Assembly (NCBI GenBank): GCA_949126835.1
Contig: OX421495.1
Span: forward strand, 17,174,079 to 17,238,078
From: Anisus vortex
Lineage: Eukaryota; Mollusca; Gastropoda; Planorbidae
Direction of reading: 5' to 3'
DNA: 64,000 bases
In this document: piece after piece, positions 18,713 to 31,096 of the stretch
Layout of the letters: the number at the start of each line of letters is the position of its first letter
Numbering within the stretch: the first letter of the stretch is position 1
Made by a program: the position numbers and the translations under genes
Notes under the pieces: model-generated
The model's database searches: none
The model's input: the letters and a program-made list of their open reading frames with translations, nothing else
Told to the model about the DNA's origin: nothing

Positions 18713-19850
18713 CTTTAGGAGAGAGGGGTGAAGAGTGGGTCTAATAAATCTGCAACTATTTGTCTAATTAATTGAATTCAAGTTTTTCTTAAACATACTT
18801 GTAGATAGGCCTATATTGAGGTGAGGAGGGGGGGGGGGTGCTGAATCCTTCTGGAAATATTTTAAAACTACATTAATATGGGCCTAACTTACTAACAACA
18901 TGGATCTATGGATGTATCTTGGATTATCTATCCAGTTCTCTATCTTCATCTATTCTCTTCTTTTCTTTCGTTTCTTTCTTTTTTTTTTTTTGCTCCTCCA
19001 ACTCGATATCGCTTTTATGAACGTAAACACACACTCTCAAATACACCTAGATATATAGTAAACAATAATAACTGATTGCATTGGCAAATATAATTTATAG
19101 ATCTATATGACTATAGTGAGTCGTTCGTCAGCCAGATAATACAATAGATGACACTTACTTTTTACGTGTATGATAAATAGTATGATAGTGTGCCAGAATG
19201 TCTATTCTTCTAAGTGTATACGCTTTTTTCTAAGCTTACGTATAAATAATACTTTATATTGTTTAAAATTTGCTTTGTAAAGACGGAACTTGTGTAAACA
19301 AGTAAAATTTCCATTGGTTTGGATCAATAAAGTAATCTTATCTTTTTTTTTATATTCATAACACTCTTAACACGTGAAACAAATGGGAAATAAAGTTGAA
19401 AGACAAGAGCGGATAACTGAAGTCGGCTTACCGAAACTCATCTTATCAATGAAAATATTGATTACTTGACGTGGACTACATAGATCTCGTTGTCAGCCCC
19501 TTTGTTATCCAATAATAATTGTCTTCCGTGATGGGCAGCAGTAGAAAATGCGTGCTCGGTGGGCTTGAGTGGCAGAAGGTCAAGGCAATATGCAAAATGT
19601 GCGCGCCTGCGTGTGGATGTGTTTGTGTGTGTATTGTGTCGCGTGTCTGTGTGCGCATGCGCGTGAGTGCAGGTGACAAAGTGCGTTGTTACATGTTCAG
19701 TTTGCACGATGTTCATAAGTCTCGTGTTAGAGAGTAGTTTGTGAAATAATTTGAGATGTGAATGATTGAAATGTTTTTTTTTATAATGTTCAGCTGAAAA
19801 TGGGTTTTCAAAGTTTCTTTCTTATCTTTATCTTTTTAGCATTCTCACCT
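18713..19850. other. Gene-poor spacer
   Basis: AT-rich, with G9-10 near 18828, a T13 run near 18980 and a GT-rich stretch near 19600-19670 that contains one GCGCATGCGC. No element was recognised. Confidence 0.4.
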
Positions 19851-19851
19851 T

Positions 19852-19873
19852 CTCTCTCTCTCTCAATCTATCA

Positions 19874-19905
<32 letters not shown>

Positions 19906-19916
19906 CTCTCTCAATC

Positions 19917-19947
<31 letters not shown>

Positions 19948-20076
19948 CTATCTATCTCTCTCTCTCTCTCAATCTATCTATCTATCTATCTATCTATCTA
20001 ACTATCTATCTATCTATCTCTCTCTCTCTTAATCTATCTATCTATTTATCGATCTATCCATCTATCTATTTATCTA

Positions 20077-20158
<82 letters not shown>
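19852..20158. repeat. Compound (TCTA)n-(TC)n-(TA)n microsatellite
   Basis: Blocks of TCTA alternate with TC runs, ending in a TA tract of about 50 bp. The 136-residue open frame across it is low-complexity and not a gene. Confidence 0.95.
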
Positions 20159-20161
<3 letters not shown>

Positions 20162-20414
20162 CTATCTTTCTTTGTACATCAAATCAAAATCCGAAACAGT
20201 ATCAAAATGATATAAACATTAATGAACCTCAGCAACATATTATATCAAAAAAAGTATTAATATTAGACCCACAATACCGACCATACACATGACGAAAAGT
20301 ACCTAGACCTCTATACTTTGGACACTTTGTACTCCTGCCTACTTGCACTGCCCAATTAATTTGTGAGTCCACCGGTCCATCACGGTCACACAGGGCCAAA
20401 GGGTTTAGAGTTTA

Positions 20415-20639
20415 GTGACTCTAGACACTAGCCAACCTGGGGATCTGCCATTAATCCCGAAGTTAGATGGCTGCATTCCAGGGCCAGTCCTGAAGCAGAA
20501 CCTACGAAAATACGTTCCTAAAATGGTCTTGGAAGGTGGAATCGTTAGCCTAGCAAGGGCAACCACTCTTAGGGAAGAAATCTCTGGAGTAAAAATCTCA
20601 AACAGCGAAATGGGAAGACATCAGCTATCAGCAGAGTAG
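20415..20639 (+). other. 74-aa open frame of unknown nature
   Basis: Codes for MTLDTSQPGDLPLIPKLD... with GGIVSLARATTLREEISG and a TAG stop. Composition is protein-like (balanced, no low complexity), unlike the surrounding sequence. I recognise no domain and see no splice context. It could be the end of an old transposon ORF. It lies directly left of the hAT element at 20668. Confidence 0.25.
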
Positions 20640-20667
20640 GCTGAGGCATGAATTTGGTTGTCTAGGT

Positions 20668-20873
20668 CAGGGGACAGCAACCTACGCTACCCGTGCCAAG
20701 CTTGGCACGCCGAATGATTTTCAATGACACGCAGAAGAGGCGTTAAAAGTCTATGCAAGTCTATTCTACAAGAAATTTAATGCTACAGCATGATGGCTTT
20801 TAGGCTGTTGGCACGCAGAATGAATTAGAAATCATACTTTGGCACACTGTTATCAAAAGGTTGCCGATCCCTG
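20668..20873. mobile_element. 206-bp hAT-type MITE with perfect 8-bp target duplication
   Basis: Begins CAGGGGACAGCAACCTACG and ends GGTTGCCGATCCCTG. GTCTAGGT is repeated exactly on both sides (20660-20667 and 20874-20881), the 8-bp target site duplication expected of hAT insertions. Inside are GTGCCAAGCTTGGCACGC and related GGCACGC motifs shared with 16059. Confidence 0.9.
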
Positions 20874-21061
20874 GTCTAGGTAACAACGACGCATCGTAAA
20901 ACACAACAGTTTGCAGGCCTACATATTTAATTGCTAATACACTCGTACCAATCTATGTTAATGTATTTTTGAACCAAACTTACAAAATTAAACTTTAAAT
21001 GAAGGGATTTATATACAAGTAAAGATTGTCGTTCTTTCTTTCTTAGTTTTTAAATTGTTTA

Positions 21062-21236
21062 GATAGGCATCGGCAATCATTCAGTGTGCCAATAGCGAGA
21101 AAGTCAACCTGCGCCACCTATCAATATCTTGTTGAAGGGACTTGAATTGCCATTTTTTTTAAGGGTCTTCTGCGTGCCATCGAAAATTACCCTGCGTGCC
21201 AAGTCTGGTGTTTTGTAGGTTGCCGATCCCTTCGAT
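21062..21236. mobile_element. Diverged GGCACGC-family hAT MITE
   Basis: The left end GCATCGGCAATCATTCAGTG and the right end CCTGCGTGCCAAGTCTGG...GGTTGCCGATCCCTT match the ends of 20668 and 54264. A GATAG sequence flanks both sides. The termini are mutated. Confidence 0.6.
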
Positions 21237-21297
21237 AGACCATAATAATTGATATATTGATTTCTTTGAATAAATAATGCCGCTTATTGAACATAGT

Positions 21298-21504
21298 GGT
21301 CCGTTCACAAGTTTCTGTTGTCACGGGAAACAAGTGGGAATGTGTGGCCAATACAATGCCCAGCAGACTCTACTTTTCCCTAACTAATGTCAGGAGCGGG
21401 GTAGACTCGGGGACACTCTTTGAAAAATCAAAGCTTTCAACTGGATTTGAAGCAGGCACCTTTCTGTAAGGCAATCAAGGCGCTATGCCACAAGACCACC
21501 GTGG
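21298..21504 (-). mobile_element. tRNA-derived SINE, diverged
   Basis: Minus-strand copy: the 3' part is GTTCACAAGTTTCTGTTGTC, then GGCCAATACAATGCCCAGC. The tRNA-like head at the right end (GGCGCTATGCCACAAGACCACC) corresponds to a worn box A. The family order is intact. Confidence 0.65.
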
Positions 21505-21601
21505 TTTATTGAATAGCAGAACATGAAACCCGGATGTCTCTAAACGACAATGTAACACTGTGACTCTAGACCACGGCGCTAACGATGTCGCTCATTGTTT
21601 A

Positions 21602-21710
21602 GTAATATAATAACTCTATTTGTATAGCGCTACCAACAAACATCATAATGTAAGCTCAGCGCAACAAACAACTAAGAACACGGATATAATCTCTAGGCCT
21701 AATCCACTGC
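21602..21710. repeat. Dispersed 'TATAGCGCT' repeat fragment
   Basis: ATTTGTATAGCGCTACCAAC followed by AATGTAAGCTCAGCGC and AACTAAGAACACGGATAT matches the longer copy at 32420. Such TATAGCGC sequences are common dispersed repeats in invertebrate genomes. I cannot name the class. Confidence 0.5.
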
Positions 21711-22261
21711 AACACTAATGAAATTAGCTTTTTTTAAAAAAATTTCTTGTCTAAAGGGTTTTCTTGAATGTAGTCATCTCTGATTGGTGCATAGTACATA
21801 CCTTCCACAAAGTTTAAAGGCGGCCTGGCATTGTGCTTACAATCTTTGCGTGTAACTAGGTCAATCCGATTAAAGCTCCTATAGGAAAACTTTTTATTTT
21901 TTTCATTTAATATATATCTTACCAGGAATCTATTAAGTGTTAGTTGATAGGTCGAATGAAAAAAAAAAACATTGTTTTTCATTAAATAAATTGTTGCTTT
22001 TTGAATGAAAACTAATATTATCAAAAAGAATTATACGAAAAATACAATTAGATTTAAGACAATATTTCATTTTGTAATAACAAAACTCTGTTAACTTCCT
22101 CTTTATCTCCATTATTTTTTAATGTTATGATTATATTTCATTTTTATTTTGTTTTTGACACTAGATATCTAGTTCTACTATTTCAGTTATATACATAGGC
22201 GTATCTTTACATTTTTTAAAAGGAAGTAATATATTTTCATGTCCATTATTTGTGTTTATAA
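21711..22261. other. AT-rich spacer, no recognised gene
   Basis: Small open frames only, with homopolymer A and T runs. No repeat family was recognised. Confidence 0.4.
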
Positions 22262-22490
22262 CATATTATGTGTTTATGACATATAATGTGTTTATAACAT
22301 ATACTGTGCTTATAACATATAATGTGTTTATAACATATAATGTGTTTATAACATATAATGTGTTTATAACATATAATGTGTTTATAACATATAATGTGTT
22401 TATAACATATAATGTGTTTATAACATAAAATGTGTTTATAATATATAATGTGTATATTGTATATAACATATTATGTGTTTATAACATATT
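22262..22490. repeat. 18-bp minisatellite, about 12 copies
   Basis: Tandem AATGTGTTTATAACATAT units with a few substitutions. Each unit contains the near-palindrome TTATAACATAT. The minus-strand repeat (YVINTL) is only a shadow of the period. Confidence 0.92.
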
Positions 22491-22524
22491 ATGTATATTA
22501 TGGGTGTGCACAAATTATCTGTTG

Positions 22525-22800
22525 GAAGATACAAAAAAAAGATCAGGCAACAGTTGCCCACTTTTGCACAGGTCACTGCCCTATAGGTGCCTTTTTCGAC
22601 CCAATCTGGAATCGCGGTGTCGAAATTGCAAGAAACGGTCGAGCATGTGCTTTTAGACTGCCCTACCTTGCATAGAGAAGCATAGAGTGGATGGGAACTG
22701 TCAACTGTTTGCACCGAACCTAAAGGTGACTTGGCTACACTGCTTGGCACAAGTGTGCTTGTCCTCCGAGCCCTAAGAGAGTAATCTCGGTTCGTATACT
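22525..22800 (+). mobile_element. LINE C-terminal fragment (RTGH...C..C motif)
   Basis: Across two frameshifts it reads TGHCPIGAFF, then RNCKK, then TVEHVLLDCP. This is the typical C-terminal zinc-knuckle region of non-LTR retrotransposons with RNase H (RTGHxxL...C..C....ET.EHLLxxCP). It ends near TLREFVR-like codons at 22785. Confidence 0.7.
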
Positions 22801-23892
<1,092 letters not shown>

Positions 23893-24354
23893 GCTTCCTT
23901 TTCTTTTTATGTCCCTCTCGATTTCTGTGTCTTGTCTCTCTCTCACACGAGAACAATTATATATATATAAAGGTATATAGTGTTTTCTTCACAAAGATAC
24001 ATGGCGTACAACTTGCAATATATATATATATATATATATATAATCTATAACATCAGCGACATAGCCCATAGCCTGTTATACTAACGCGGATGAATAGCTC
24101 TGTATACTGCTATTATCTTATAATGCGTAATGAATGAAATGTATATTGATCGTTTTCAGGATCTAATTTATTGATCTATCCCCCCCCCCCCCACCCAACC
24201 TCAAACCATCAATCCTTAACCCCATTTATTTTTCAAATCAATGAATGCTGATACTACGCCTTTCTTTATATTGGCAATAGAATAAAAAGTTCAACTTCTG
24301 TAACAATTTTATTATTAAAGAATACATTTCCTGTTCATGCTTTCTGTAGACGTC

Positions 24355-24585
24355 CTTATACTTCACTAATGGCATTTGGACATGGAATGGGTCGCCTGAA
24401 TAGGTCGTAGTTTCTTCTTCTTCTCTTTCAACCAGGCGTCGGAGCTGTTTGCTCGTTGGGCAGTTCCCAGTTCAACCGTCACCAAAATGCAAGACTCGCA
24501 CCACGTATAAGGGCGTAGGGAGCAATAATCATTTTTTGAGAAGGGAGAGTGGCTGTACATTTTTAGATATGAAGATAAATATTAA
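24355..24585 (+). mobile_element. LINE 3' end (tail family A) with internal insertion
   Basis: ATGGCATTTGGACATGGAATG (the WNGLP region) is separated from AAAATGCAAGACTCGCACCA and GGGCGTAGGGAGCAATAATC by about 75 bp of unrelated sequence near 24405-24482. The tail is worn. Confidence 0.6.
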
Positions 24586-25455
24586 CCGTGACATTTCGCA
24601 GCTTTATCACAAACGACATTCAAACTAATATGTTATCTTTATATATGCAGAGGGCGTGGGTGCGTGCGTATAGTTAGTGTGTGTAAGAAGTGGGGGAATG
24701 GGGGGGGGGACTAAAGGAACTGCCTGTAGTATTTCCCCCATATTAATATCATATGATCTAACTAGAAGTATCTTTCCTTTTCTGTATTAAAACTGGTGTA
24801 TGGACAGTTCAAATTAAAAGGCGTCTTTGACAAGTTTTTCCAGTAACAAGAAATAATATATATATTTATATATTTAAACAAAACAACCAACTATAGAATT
24901 TATCTGAAGGCCACATCAGATACAAGCTATACAATGACAATGAGTTGTTTAACTTTTAAAGAAGAAACCATAGAACTACGTGACAACTCTAGATCTACTA
25001 ACTCAATTACTGTCAAAGTTTCAAGTGAAGTTTTAGTTTTTCTTGCCACTTACTGAAACTGTTCTACATATTTACGACGACTTAACATGATACCCTAGCA
25101 AGAATGTAATGTAATCATTGTTTGTGTGTGTGTGTGTGTGTGTTACTCCTAATACACTTGTTTCTATTGTCATGATCGCCGTTAGTTCCAGTATAATTTA
25201 ATTTACCAGTAATTACACTTTCACACTTTTACGAACAGGCTTATAGTAGGGATATTAAACAAGAAAGAATAAAGATATTAAAACAAAAATAAAATAAAAC
25301 TCCAGCCATTTGTTTCTCCGTCAAGACGGGCATAAAGAACTAGTTAGTTTAAAATAATTTTGCATCATCGTTTTCTTTTTGACAAACCCTACTGACCTAC
25401 ATAATTAAAAATGAATCCATTTAGCTTTACGTTTTATTTTTGTGTCGTCTCTTTT
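24586..25455. other. AT-rich spacer, no recognised gene
   Basis: Contains a G10 run near 24700 and a (GT)n tract near 25122-25142. Nothing else was recognised. Confidence 0.4.
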
Positions 25456-25465
25456 GCTTTTGTTT

Positions 25466-26618
25466 GAATAAATATGTTTAGGTGTTCTCAATTTGTTTGA
25501 ATAAATATGTTCAGTTGTTCTCAATTTGTTTGAATAAATATGTTTAGGTGTTCTCAATTTGTTTGAATAAATATGTTCAGGTGTTCTCAATTTGTTTGAA
25601 TAAATATGTTTAGGTGTTCTCAATTTGTTTGAATAAATATGTTCAGGTGTTCTCAATTTGTTTGAATAAATATGTTCAGGTGTTCTCAATTTGTTTGAAT
25701 AAATATGTTCAGGTGTTCTCAATTGGTTTGAATAAATATGTTTAGGTGTTCTCAATTTGTTTGAATAAATATGTTTAGGTGTTCTCAATTGGTTTGAATA
25801 AATATGTTTAGGTGTTCTCAATTGGTTTGAATAAATATGTTTAGGTGTTCTCAATTTGTTTGAATAAATATGTTCAGGTGTTCTCAATTTGTTTGAATAA
25901 ATATGTTCAGGTGTTCTCAATTTGTTTGAATAAATATGTTTAAGTGTTCTCAATTAGTTTGAATAAATATGTTTAGGTGTTCTCAATTTGTTTGAATAAA
26001 TATGTTTAGGTGTTCTCAATTTGTTTGAATAAATATGTTTAGGTGTTCTCAATTGGTTTGAATAAATATGTTTAGGTGTTCTCAATTTGTTTGAATAAAT
26101 ATGTTTAGGTGTTCTAAATTTGTTTGAATAAATATGTTTAGGTGTTCTCAATTTGTTTGAATAAATATGTTTAGGTGTTCTCAATTTGTTTGAATAAATA
26201 TGTTCAGGTGTTCTCAATTTGTTTGAATAATTATGTTCAGGTGTTCTCAATTTGTTTGAATAAATATGTTCAGGTGTTCTCAATTTGTTTGAATAAATAT
26301 GTTCAGGTGTTCTCAATTTGTTTGAATAAATATGTTCAGGTGTTCTCAATTTGTTTGAATAAATATGTTTAGGTGTTCTCAATTTGTTTGAATAAATATG
26401 TTCAGGTGTTCTCAATTTGTTTGAATAAATATGTTTAGGTGTTCTCAATTTGTTTGAATAAATATGTTCAGGTGTTCTCAATTTGTTTGAATAAATATGT
26501 TCAGGTGTTCTCAATTTGTTTGAATAAATATGTTCAGGTGTTCTCAATTTGTTTGAATAAATATGTTCAGGTGTTCTCAATTTGTTTGAATAAATATGTT
26601 TAGGTGTTCTCAATTTGT
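25466..26618. repeat. 33-bp minisatellite, about 35 copies
   Basis: Tandem units contain TTTGAATAAATATGTTTAGG and GTGTTCTCAATTTG. The main variants are TTTAGG/TTCAGG and AATTTG/AATTGG. Each unit carries AATAAA. The minus-strand 11-residue repeat (HIYSNKLRTPE) has no start context or recognisable domain. Confidence 0.95.
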
Positions 26619-26882
26619 TGTTTCCTGCCCATCGAAATGGAAAAGGGAAAGGGTGCATATAATTTTATATTAAAAATACTAAAAAAAAAAAAAAAAGCAA
26701 CAGTGAAAAATAAGACTTATGTTTCTCCTCAGATCAGGGAGGGGGGGGGGGCGGTGGTGTACGATATGGGGGCTTCGGAATTTCATGCTACATGAGATGA
26801 GCGGGGAAGGGGAGGGGGGGGGCTGCGGCGCCTCAAACAGATTTGGAACCACCGCATGATCAAAATGCAAAGCTTTCTATTA

Positions 26883-26958
26883 AGATGGCATCATGTCTTC
26901 GTGTATGTGTGTATGTGTGTATGTATGTGTGTGTGTGTGTATGTGTGTGTGTTTGTGT
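26883..26958. repeat. (TG)n / TATG microsatellite
   Basis: A GTGTATGTGTG tract of about 75 bp. Confidence 0.85.
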
Positions 26959-28002
26959 GGAGTTTATTTTTTGACATTTACGTAATTTACTTTATTATTA
27001 ACACACAAAAAAAAGATGTAATTTTCTGTAGTTATTGTCAATGTACAGTGTGATGGTCTCTACCTACAGCCGCCATCCTGTTATTAGAATTTGTAATAAT
27101 AAACTTTTATTGGACATGATTCCCTTTCATTCAAAGCTACTATAAATTATAAACTGAACAAATTATGCTCACAGGTCAAGGGTCATGCGAGGTGACTATT
27201 GAGCCACTAGCCCATATAATACTATTTTAACCCTTTCATACTCCTACTTGCGGCACAGATTTGTGTGTGTTTCTGGCTGCCGGTCGACCGAGTCGATCTT
27301 AGGGTGGCTGATTTACCCACATCCCGTCATGCCATCGAGCTGAATCTTGGCACATAGATGTGTTTCATTTGACAACATATTACAACAAATTTTCAGCAAC
27401 AAAAACCACTACAACCCACACACAAAAATCAGAATTTTCTTTTTTTTCGTTTGTTTGTTGTTGTTGTTTTTTTGCATTATATTTGATGGTGCGCATTTTG
27501 AAATCCGTATTGAAAGCGGATTACTGCCAAGCGTATCATTTCCCCCACTGATCTATTATATATATATAACTATTATAGCCATAATTTTAAAATCATTTTT
27601 TACATATATTAACTTTAGCTTTTTGTATGTTGTTTTAATAAATCCTTTGTGTATAGGGAAGTGCAAAGTCGTGGGAAGTATAGGGTATGACGGGAAAAAG
27701 GATATGCAGGATTTATACGGAAAACTATGTTTCTAAGGAGTTGTTTCATTATAATCCCATAATTTCTTTTCTATATATGTATGTAAGCCTTACATTATAT
27801 TTTTAAAAATCCCTTTTTTTTTTAGTTTATGGGAAGTACAATTTTTTTTTTTAAATATTTTAAAACCATATTATTTTTCGGGCTCCGCTTTGATGAAAAG
27901 ATTGTGTCCCTTGCAACGCTGTTGTGTAGTATGTCGGAATGCAAGTGGTGCGCAAATGTAAGGTAGGTATATAAACTGCATCGCGAGGCAGTGGAATAAA
28001 GG
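26959..28002. other. AT-rich spacer, no recognised gene
   Basis: The 129-residue plus frame at 27347-27736 is rich in F, I and L and has no domain. TTTTAACCCTTTCATAC at 27227 resembles a piggyBac-type end, but no partner end was found. Confidence 0.35.
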
Positions 28003-28459
28003 TCAGGGGTCGGGAACCTATGGCTCGCGAGCCAGATGTGGCTCTATTGATGGCTGCATCTTGCTCGCAGACAAATGTTCGATTATAAAAAATAAAAATA
28101 ATTCATTAGACTCATTTGATCTACATATTAATTGCATATCAATATTTCATTCTACAAATGAGCTAAAGTGTACTGCAGCTCAGCATCAGAAGTGGTAAAG
28201 GAGATAAACTCAACTGACCTAAAAGACAGAAAAATAGCGACCATGCATTGATTGTAATTAAAGGGAAATAACTCTTGCTTTACGTCCAAATGCAAGACAT
28301 AACTATTGTACTTTTAGTGTTGAAATTACACAAAAACGCACACATTTACTTGAATTTTTAATTTTAAATATAATGTAGGGCTAAGGCTCTTACAGAATTA
28401 CTTTTCAAAATATGTGGTGTCTATATGGCTCTCTCAAACATAAAGGTTCCCGACCTCTG
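28003..28459. mobile_element. hAT-type MITE (GGCTCGCGAGCC family), copy 1
   Basis: Begins CAGGGGTCGGGAACCTATGG, then CTCGCGAGCCAGATGTGGCT. Ends AAAGGTTCCCGACCTCTG. The internal sequence (ATTAATTGCATATCAATATT, AGAAGTGGTAAAGGAGATAA) is shared with the copy at 41547. Confidence 0.85.
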
Positions 28460-28559
28460 GGTTAGATGAAATGACACATGAATGTGACGTACCGGCATAC
28501 GGGAGTAAGATAGACATAGTGATTTGATTGAGCGCGAAAGGTAGAGCTTTGAAAAGGGA

Positions 28560-28950
28560 TGATGAATTAAGCATTCGAAAATAAATCCTTCGAATCCCCT
28601 ACCTAGAACACAAGACTAATATATCTGGGACAGAATATCCTCAATTGCGGGCTCTCGGGAAACCATTATGGCAACAATTAAGCGGCGCAAGCTGGCATGG
28701 TTCGGTCATATGTTGCAAAATAAAAACCTGCCAAAAAAAACATCCTCCAAGGCACTGTAGAAGGCGGGCATCGGAGAAGCCGTTGGCGGAAATGTTGGTA
28801 CGACAATATCAAAGATTGGACAAAGCCGCAAACGACTGAACTATTGACAGCCGCTCGAGATAGGCCAAAAACTGGAGAAAGATGACTGCTGAGGTGTCCA
28901 TTCGCTCCACCGAAATACCACAACGGTCGATAGATTGATGATGATGATGT
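28560..28950 (+). mobile_element. RTE-type LINE C-terminus with GAT tail
   Basis: Codons around 28666-28735 read MATIKRRKLAWFGHMLQ, then GGHRR, then CWYDNIKDWTK, then ELLTAARDR. This is the usual end of RTE-like LINE ORFs (WFGHxxR...W.DNIKEW...AxDR). The element closes with GATTGATGATGATGATG, a short GAT repeat typical of RTE 3' ends. A frameshift lies near 28740. Confidence 0.75.
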
Positions 28951-29110
28951 AATAGTAATAGGAGTGATATTTACTTTTTATGCTTGTCATATTAATTTAC
29001 TAAGGATTTAGTATTATATTCTAATAACTGCGTCAGTAAAAAAAAAAAGCGTAAATATTGGTTTTGTTATAGATTGCGTTTCTTCATCATGATGATGAAC
29101 AATAAAACTG

Positions 29111-29190
29111 TTAACCCTTACAGTCCCGGGCGCGTATATAGTGGGACTGAAGGTGTGCATGGGAAAGTAGGTCGGTACGGGAAGGGTTAA
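29111..29190. mobile_element. 80-bp piggyBac-like mini-element
   Basis: The whole 80 bp is bounded by TTAACCCTT on the left and AAGGGTTAA on the right. CAGTCCCGGG inside the left end answers GGTACGGG inside the right end, and an inner GTGGGACTG pairs with CAGTCCC. TTAA plus CCCTT ends are characteristic of piggyBac-type termini. It has no coding capacity. Confidence 0.55.
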
Positions 29191-30004
29191 CTTTGTAATT
29201 CATTCTTACGCCTAACGCTCACAATAGGTACATGGAACCAGTTCATCCTAAGATATATATATATATACATTATATAAGCCTACCTGAAGCGTTTAGAGGC
29301 TAACTGTAGATTGGGGGGGGGGGGGTGGTAGAAATAGGCGCTTCAGAAAATAACCTTAATTTTTCTTAGTGACGTTGAGAGGGGATGATGACACGGCCGG
29401 AAACGTGACCCACTTTCCTAATCCCAGTGAACGCCACTCATGACCCTACAAGCTAATCATACAGACATTTATTACTTTATAAAGAAACCCATTAAAAGAC
29501 GTACATAGTCGATTCTATTTGGTTTTGTTTTGGAACGTCCCTCGTGAGTTGGACAATGTAACTGGCTTTAATTGGGGGCACGTGGGGCTTAAAATAGATC
29601 GTATCGAGGCACGGCCCTCCTTGCATCGAGGAGTTGCAGCGGTTCATCATAGCTTTCAGCCACATACTCATAGTCGTCGATGTCATTTATTTACCAGGGT
29701 GGGCATGTCTATGTTATGATCATTAACATTTTTACAAAGTCTCAATATTGTGAGACGAAAGGGGCGAGCCCAACAGTTCGAACCGGCTCTTTATGGGTGA
29801 AAAGAAAATGCAAGGGGTAGTGGGTGAGCGACTACTTATTGCACCCCACCCATTGTGGACGCCCATGCATTTAACCTATTCTTTGAGTCACTAGCCGTGT
29901 TGTCATTTCGCGAAGGTCATTCCAACCCTTCCACAAGATTCGTTTAAAAATCATAATATATAACTTTATAATCTTCTTCTTTGTCATCATCAACTCCAAG
30001 TGGA
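29191..30004. other. Spacer with one protein-like minus-strand stretch
   Basis: On the minus strand near 29586-29676 the codons read DIDDYEYVAESYDEPLQLLD, then ARRAVPRYDLF and a stop. Composition is protein-like, but there is an in-frame stop just upstream and no convincing acceptor, so no exon is called. Also holds a (TA)n tract near 29250 and G13 near 29315. Confidence 0.3.
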
Positions 30005-30880
30005 GCATAGGCCTTGAACAATTTATTTCCATGTCATTCCATCTATCTTCTCCAACTCTTTCCATGTCATCCTGTCTCTAGCTATCTTCTCCTACTCGTT
30101 ACATGTCATCCTGTCTCTAGCTATCTTCTCCAACTCTTTCCATGTCATCCTGTCTCTTGCTATCTTCTCCAACTCGTTCCATGTCATCCTGTCTCTAGCT
30201 ATCTTCTCCAACTCGTTCCATTTCATCCTGTCTCTAGCTATCTTCTCCTACTCGTTCCATGTCATCCTGTCTCTAGCTATCTTCTCCAACACTTTCCATG
30301 TCATCCTGTCTCTAGCTATCGTCTCCAACTCGTTCCATGCCATCCTGTCTCTTGCTATCTTCTCCAACTCGTTCCATGTCATCGTGTCTCTAGCTATCTT
30401 CTCCAACTCTTTCAATGTCATCCTTTCTCTAGATATCGTCTCCAACTCGTTCCATGTCACCCTGTCTCTAGCTATCTTCTCCAACTCGTTCCATGTCATC
30501 CTGTCTCTAGCTATCTTCTCCAACTCTTTCCATGCCATCCTGTCTCTAGCTATCTTCTCCAAATCGTTTCATGTCATCCTGTCTCTAGCTATCTTCTCCA
30601 ACTCGTTCCATGTCCTCCTGTCACTAGCTATCTTCCACAACTCTTTCAATGTCCTCCTTTCTCTTGCTATCATCTCCAACTCGTCTCATCCTGTCTCTAG
30701 CTATCATCTCCAACTCTTTTAATGTCTTCGTGTCTCTAGATATCTTCTCTAGTTCTTACCAGATTTTCCCTATCATACGCAGAATCCTTTTCTACTTCTC
30801 TACGCCAGGTGTAATTGGGTCTTCCTCTTCGTCTTGTGACCTGTGTATTAGTGTGTATTCCACTAGTCCGAATTGCTATG
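30005..30880 (-). mobile_element. RTE-type LINE C-terminus interrupted by its own minisatellite
   Basis: The reverse complement begins near 30850 with RRRGRPNYTWRREVEKD, then SAYDRENL, the standard C-terminal LINE block. It then enters about 18 copies of a 39-bp unit coding ARDRMTWNELEKI. It leaves the array as RPMLHLELMMTKKKI, the usual LINE end. The ARDRxxWxxL motif occurs once in related LINEs, so the unit is an amplified piece of the ORF. Confidence 0.75.
30040..30745. repeat. 39-bp minisatellite, about 18 copies, inside a LINE
   Basis: The plus-strand unit contains CTATCTTCTCCAACTCGTTC and CATGTCATCCTGTCTCTAG. Units are 39 bp and differ by a few substitutions (CTCGTT/CTCTTT, GTCATC/GCCATC). 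Divergence between units is clearly higher than in the 10-bp array, suggesting an older expansion. Confidence 0.93.
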
Positions 30881-31077
30881 TTTTCTCAAGGTGGAGCATA
30901 GTAATCTCCTTTATAACAAAATTATTTCCCTGTTTCGGATTTGTGCTGTTCTTTTCAATACTGTAGCATTTGTAATTTTTTCAAACCATTAAAAGTCTAT
31001 ATTTCTAAATTTGAACATAAAAACACACGAATTAACCCTGTGAGATATATTTACACATGTGGTGGACCACACATAAC

Positions 31078-31096
31078 CAGTTTTGAGAATCACTGC
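31078..31096. mobile_element. Solitary hAT-type end
   Basis: CCAGTTTTGAGAATCACTG matches the general hAT terminal form (CAGTGATTCTCAAAACTGG on the minus strand). I found no partner end, so it may mark a truncated insertion. Confidence 0.35.

Noticed and set aside
19519..19737. Small cysteine- and valine-rich frame with GT-rich repeat
   Set aside because: Driven by a GTGTGT/GCGTGT stretch. No signal peptide or domain pattern that I trust.
25405..26658. Minus-strand repeats HIYSNKLRTPE (182 and 234 residues)
   Set aside because: A 33-bp minisatellite. No start context, no splice signals and no known domain.
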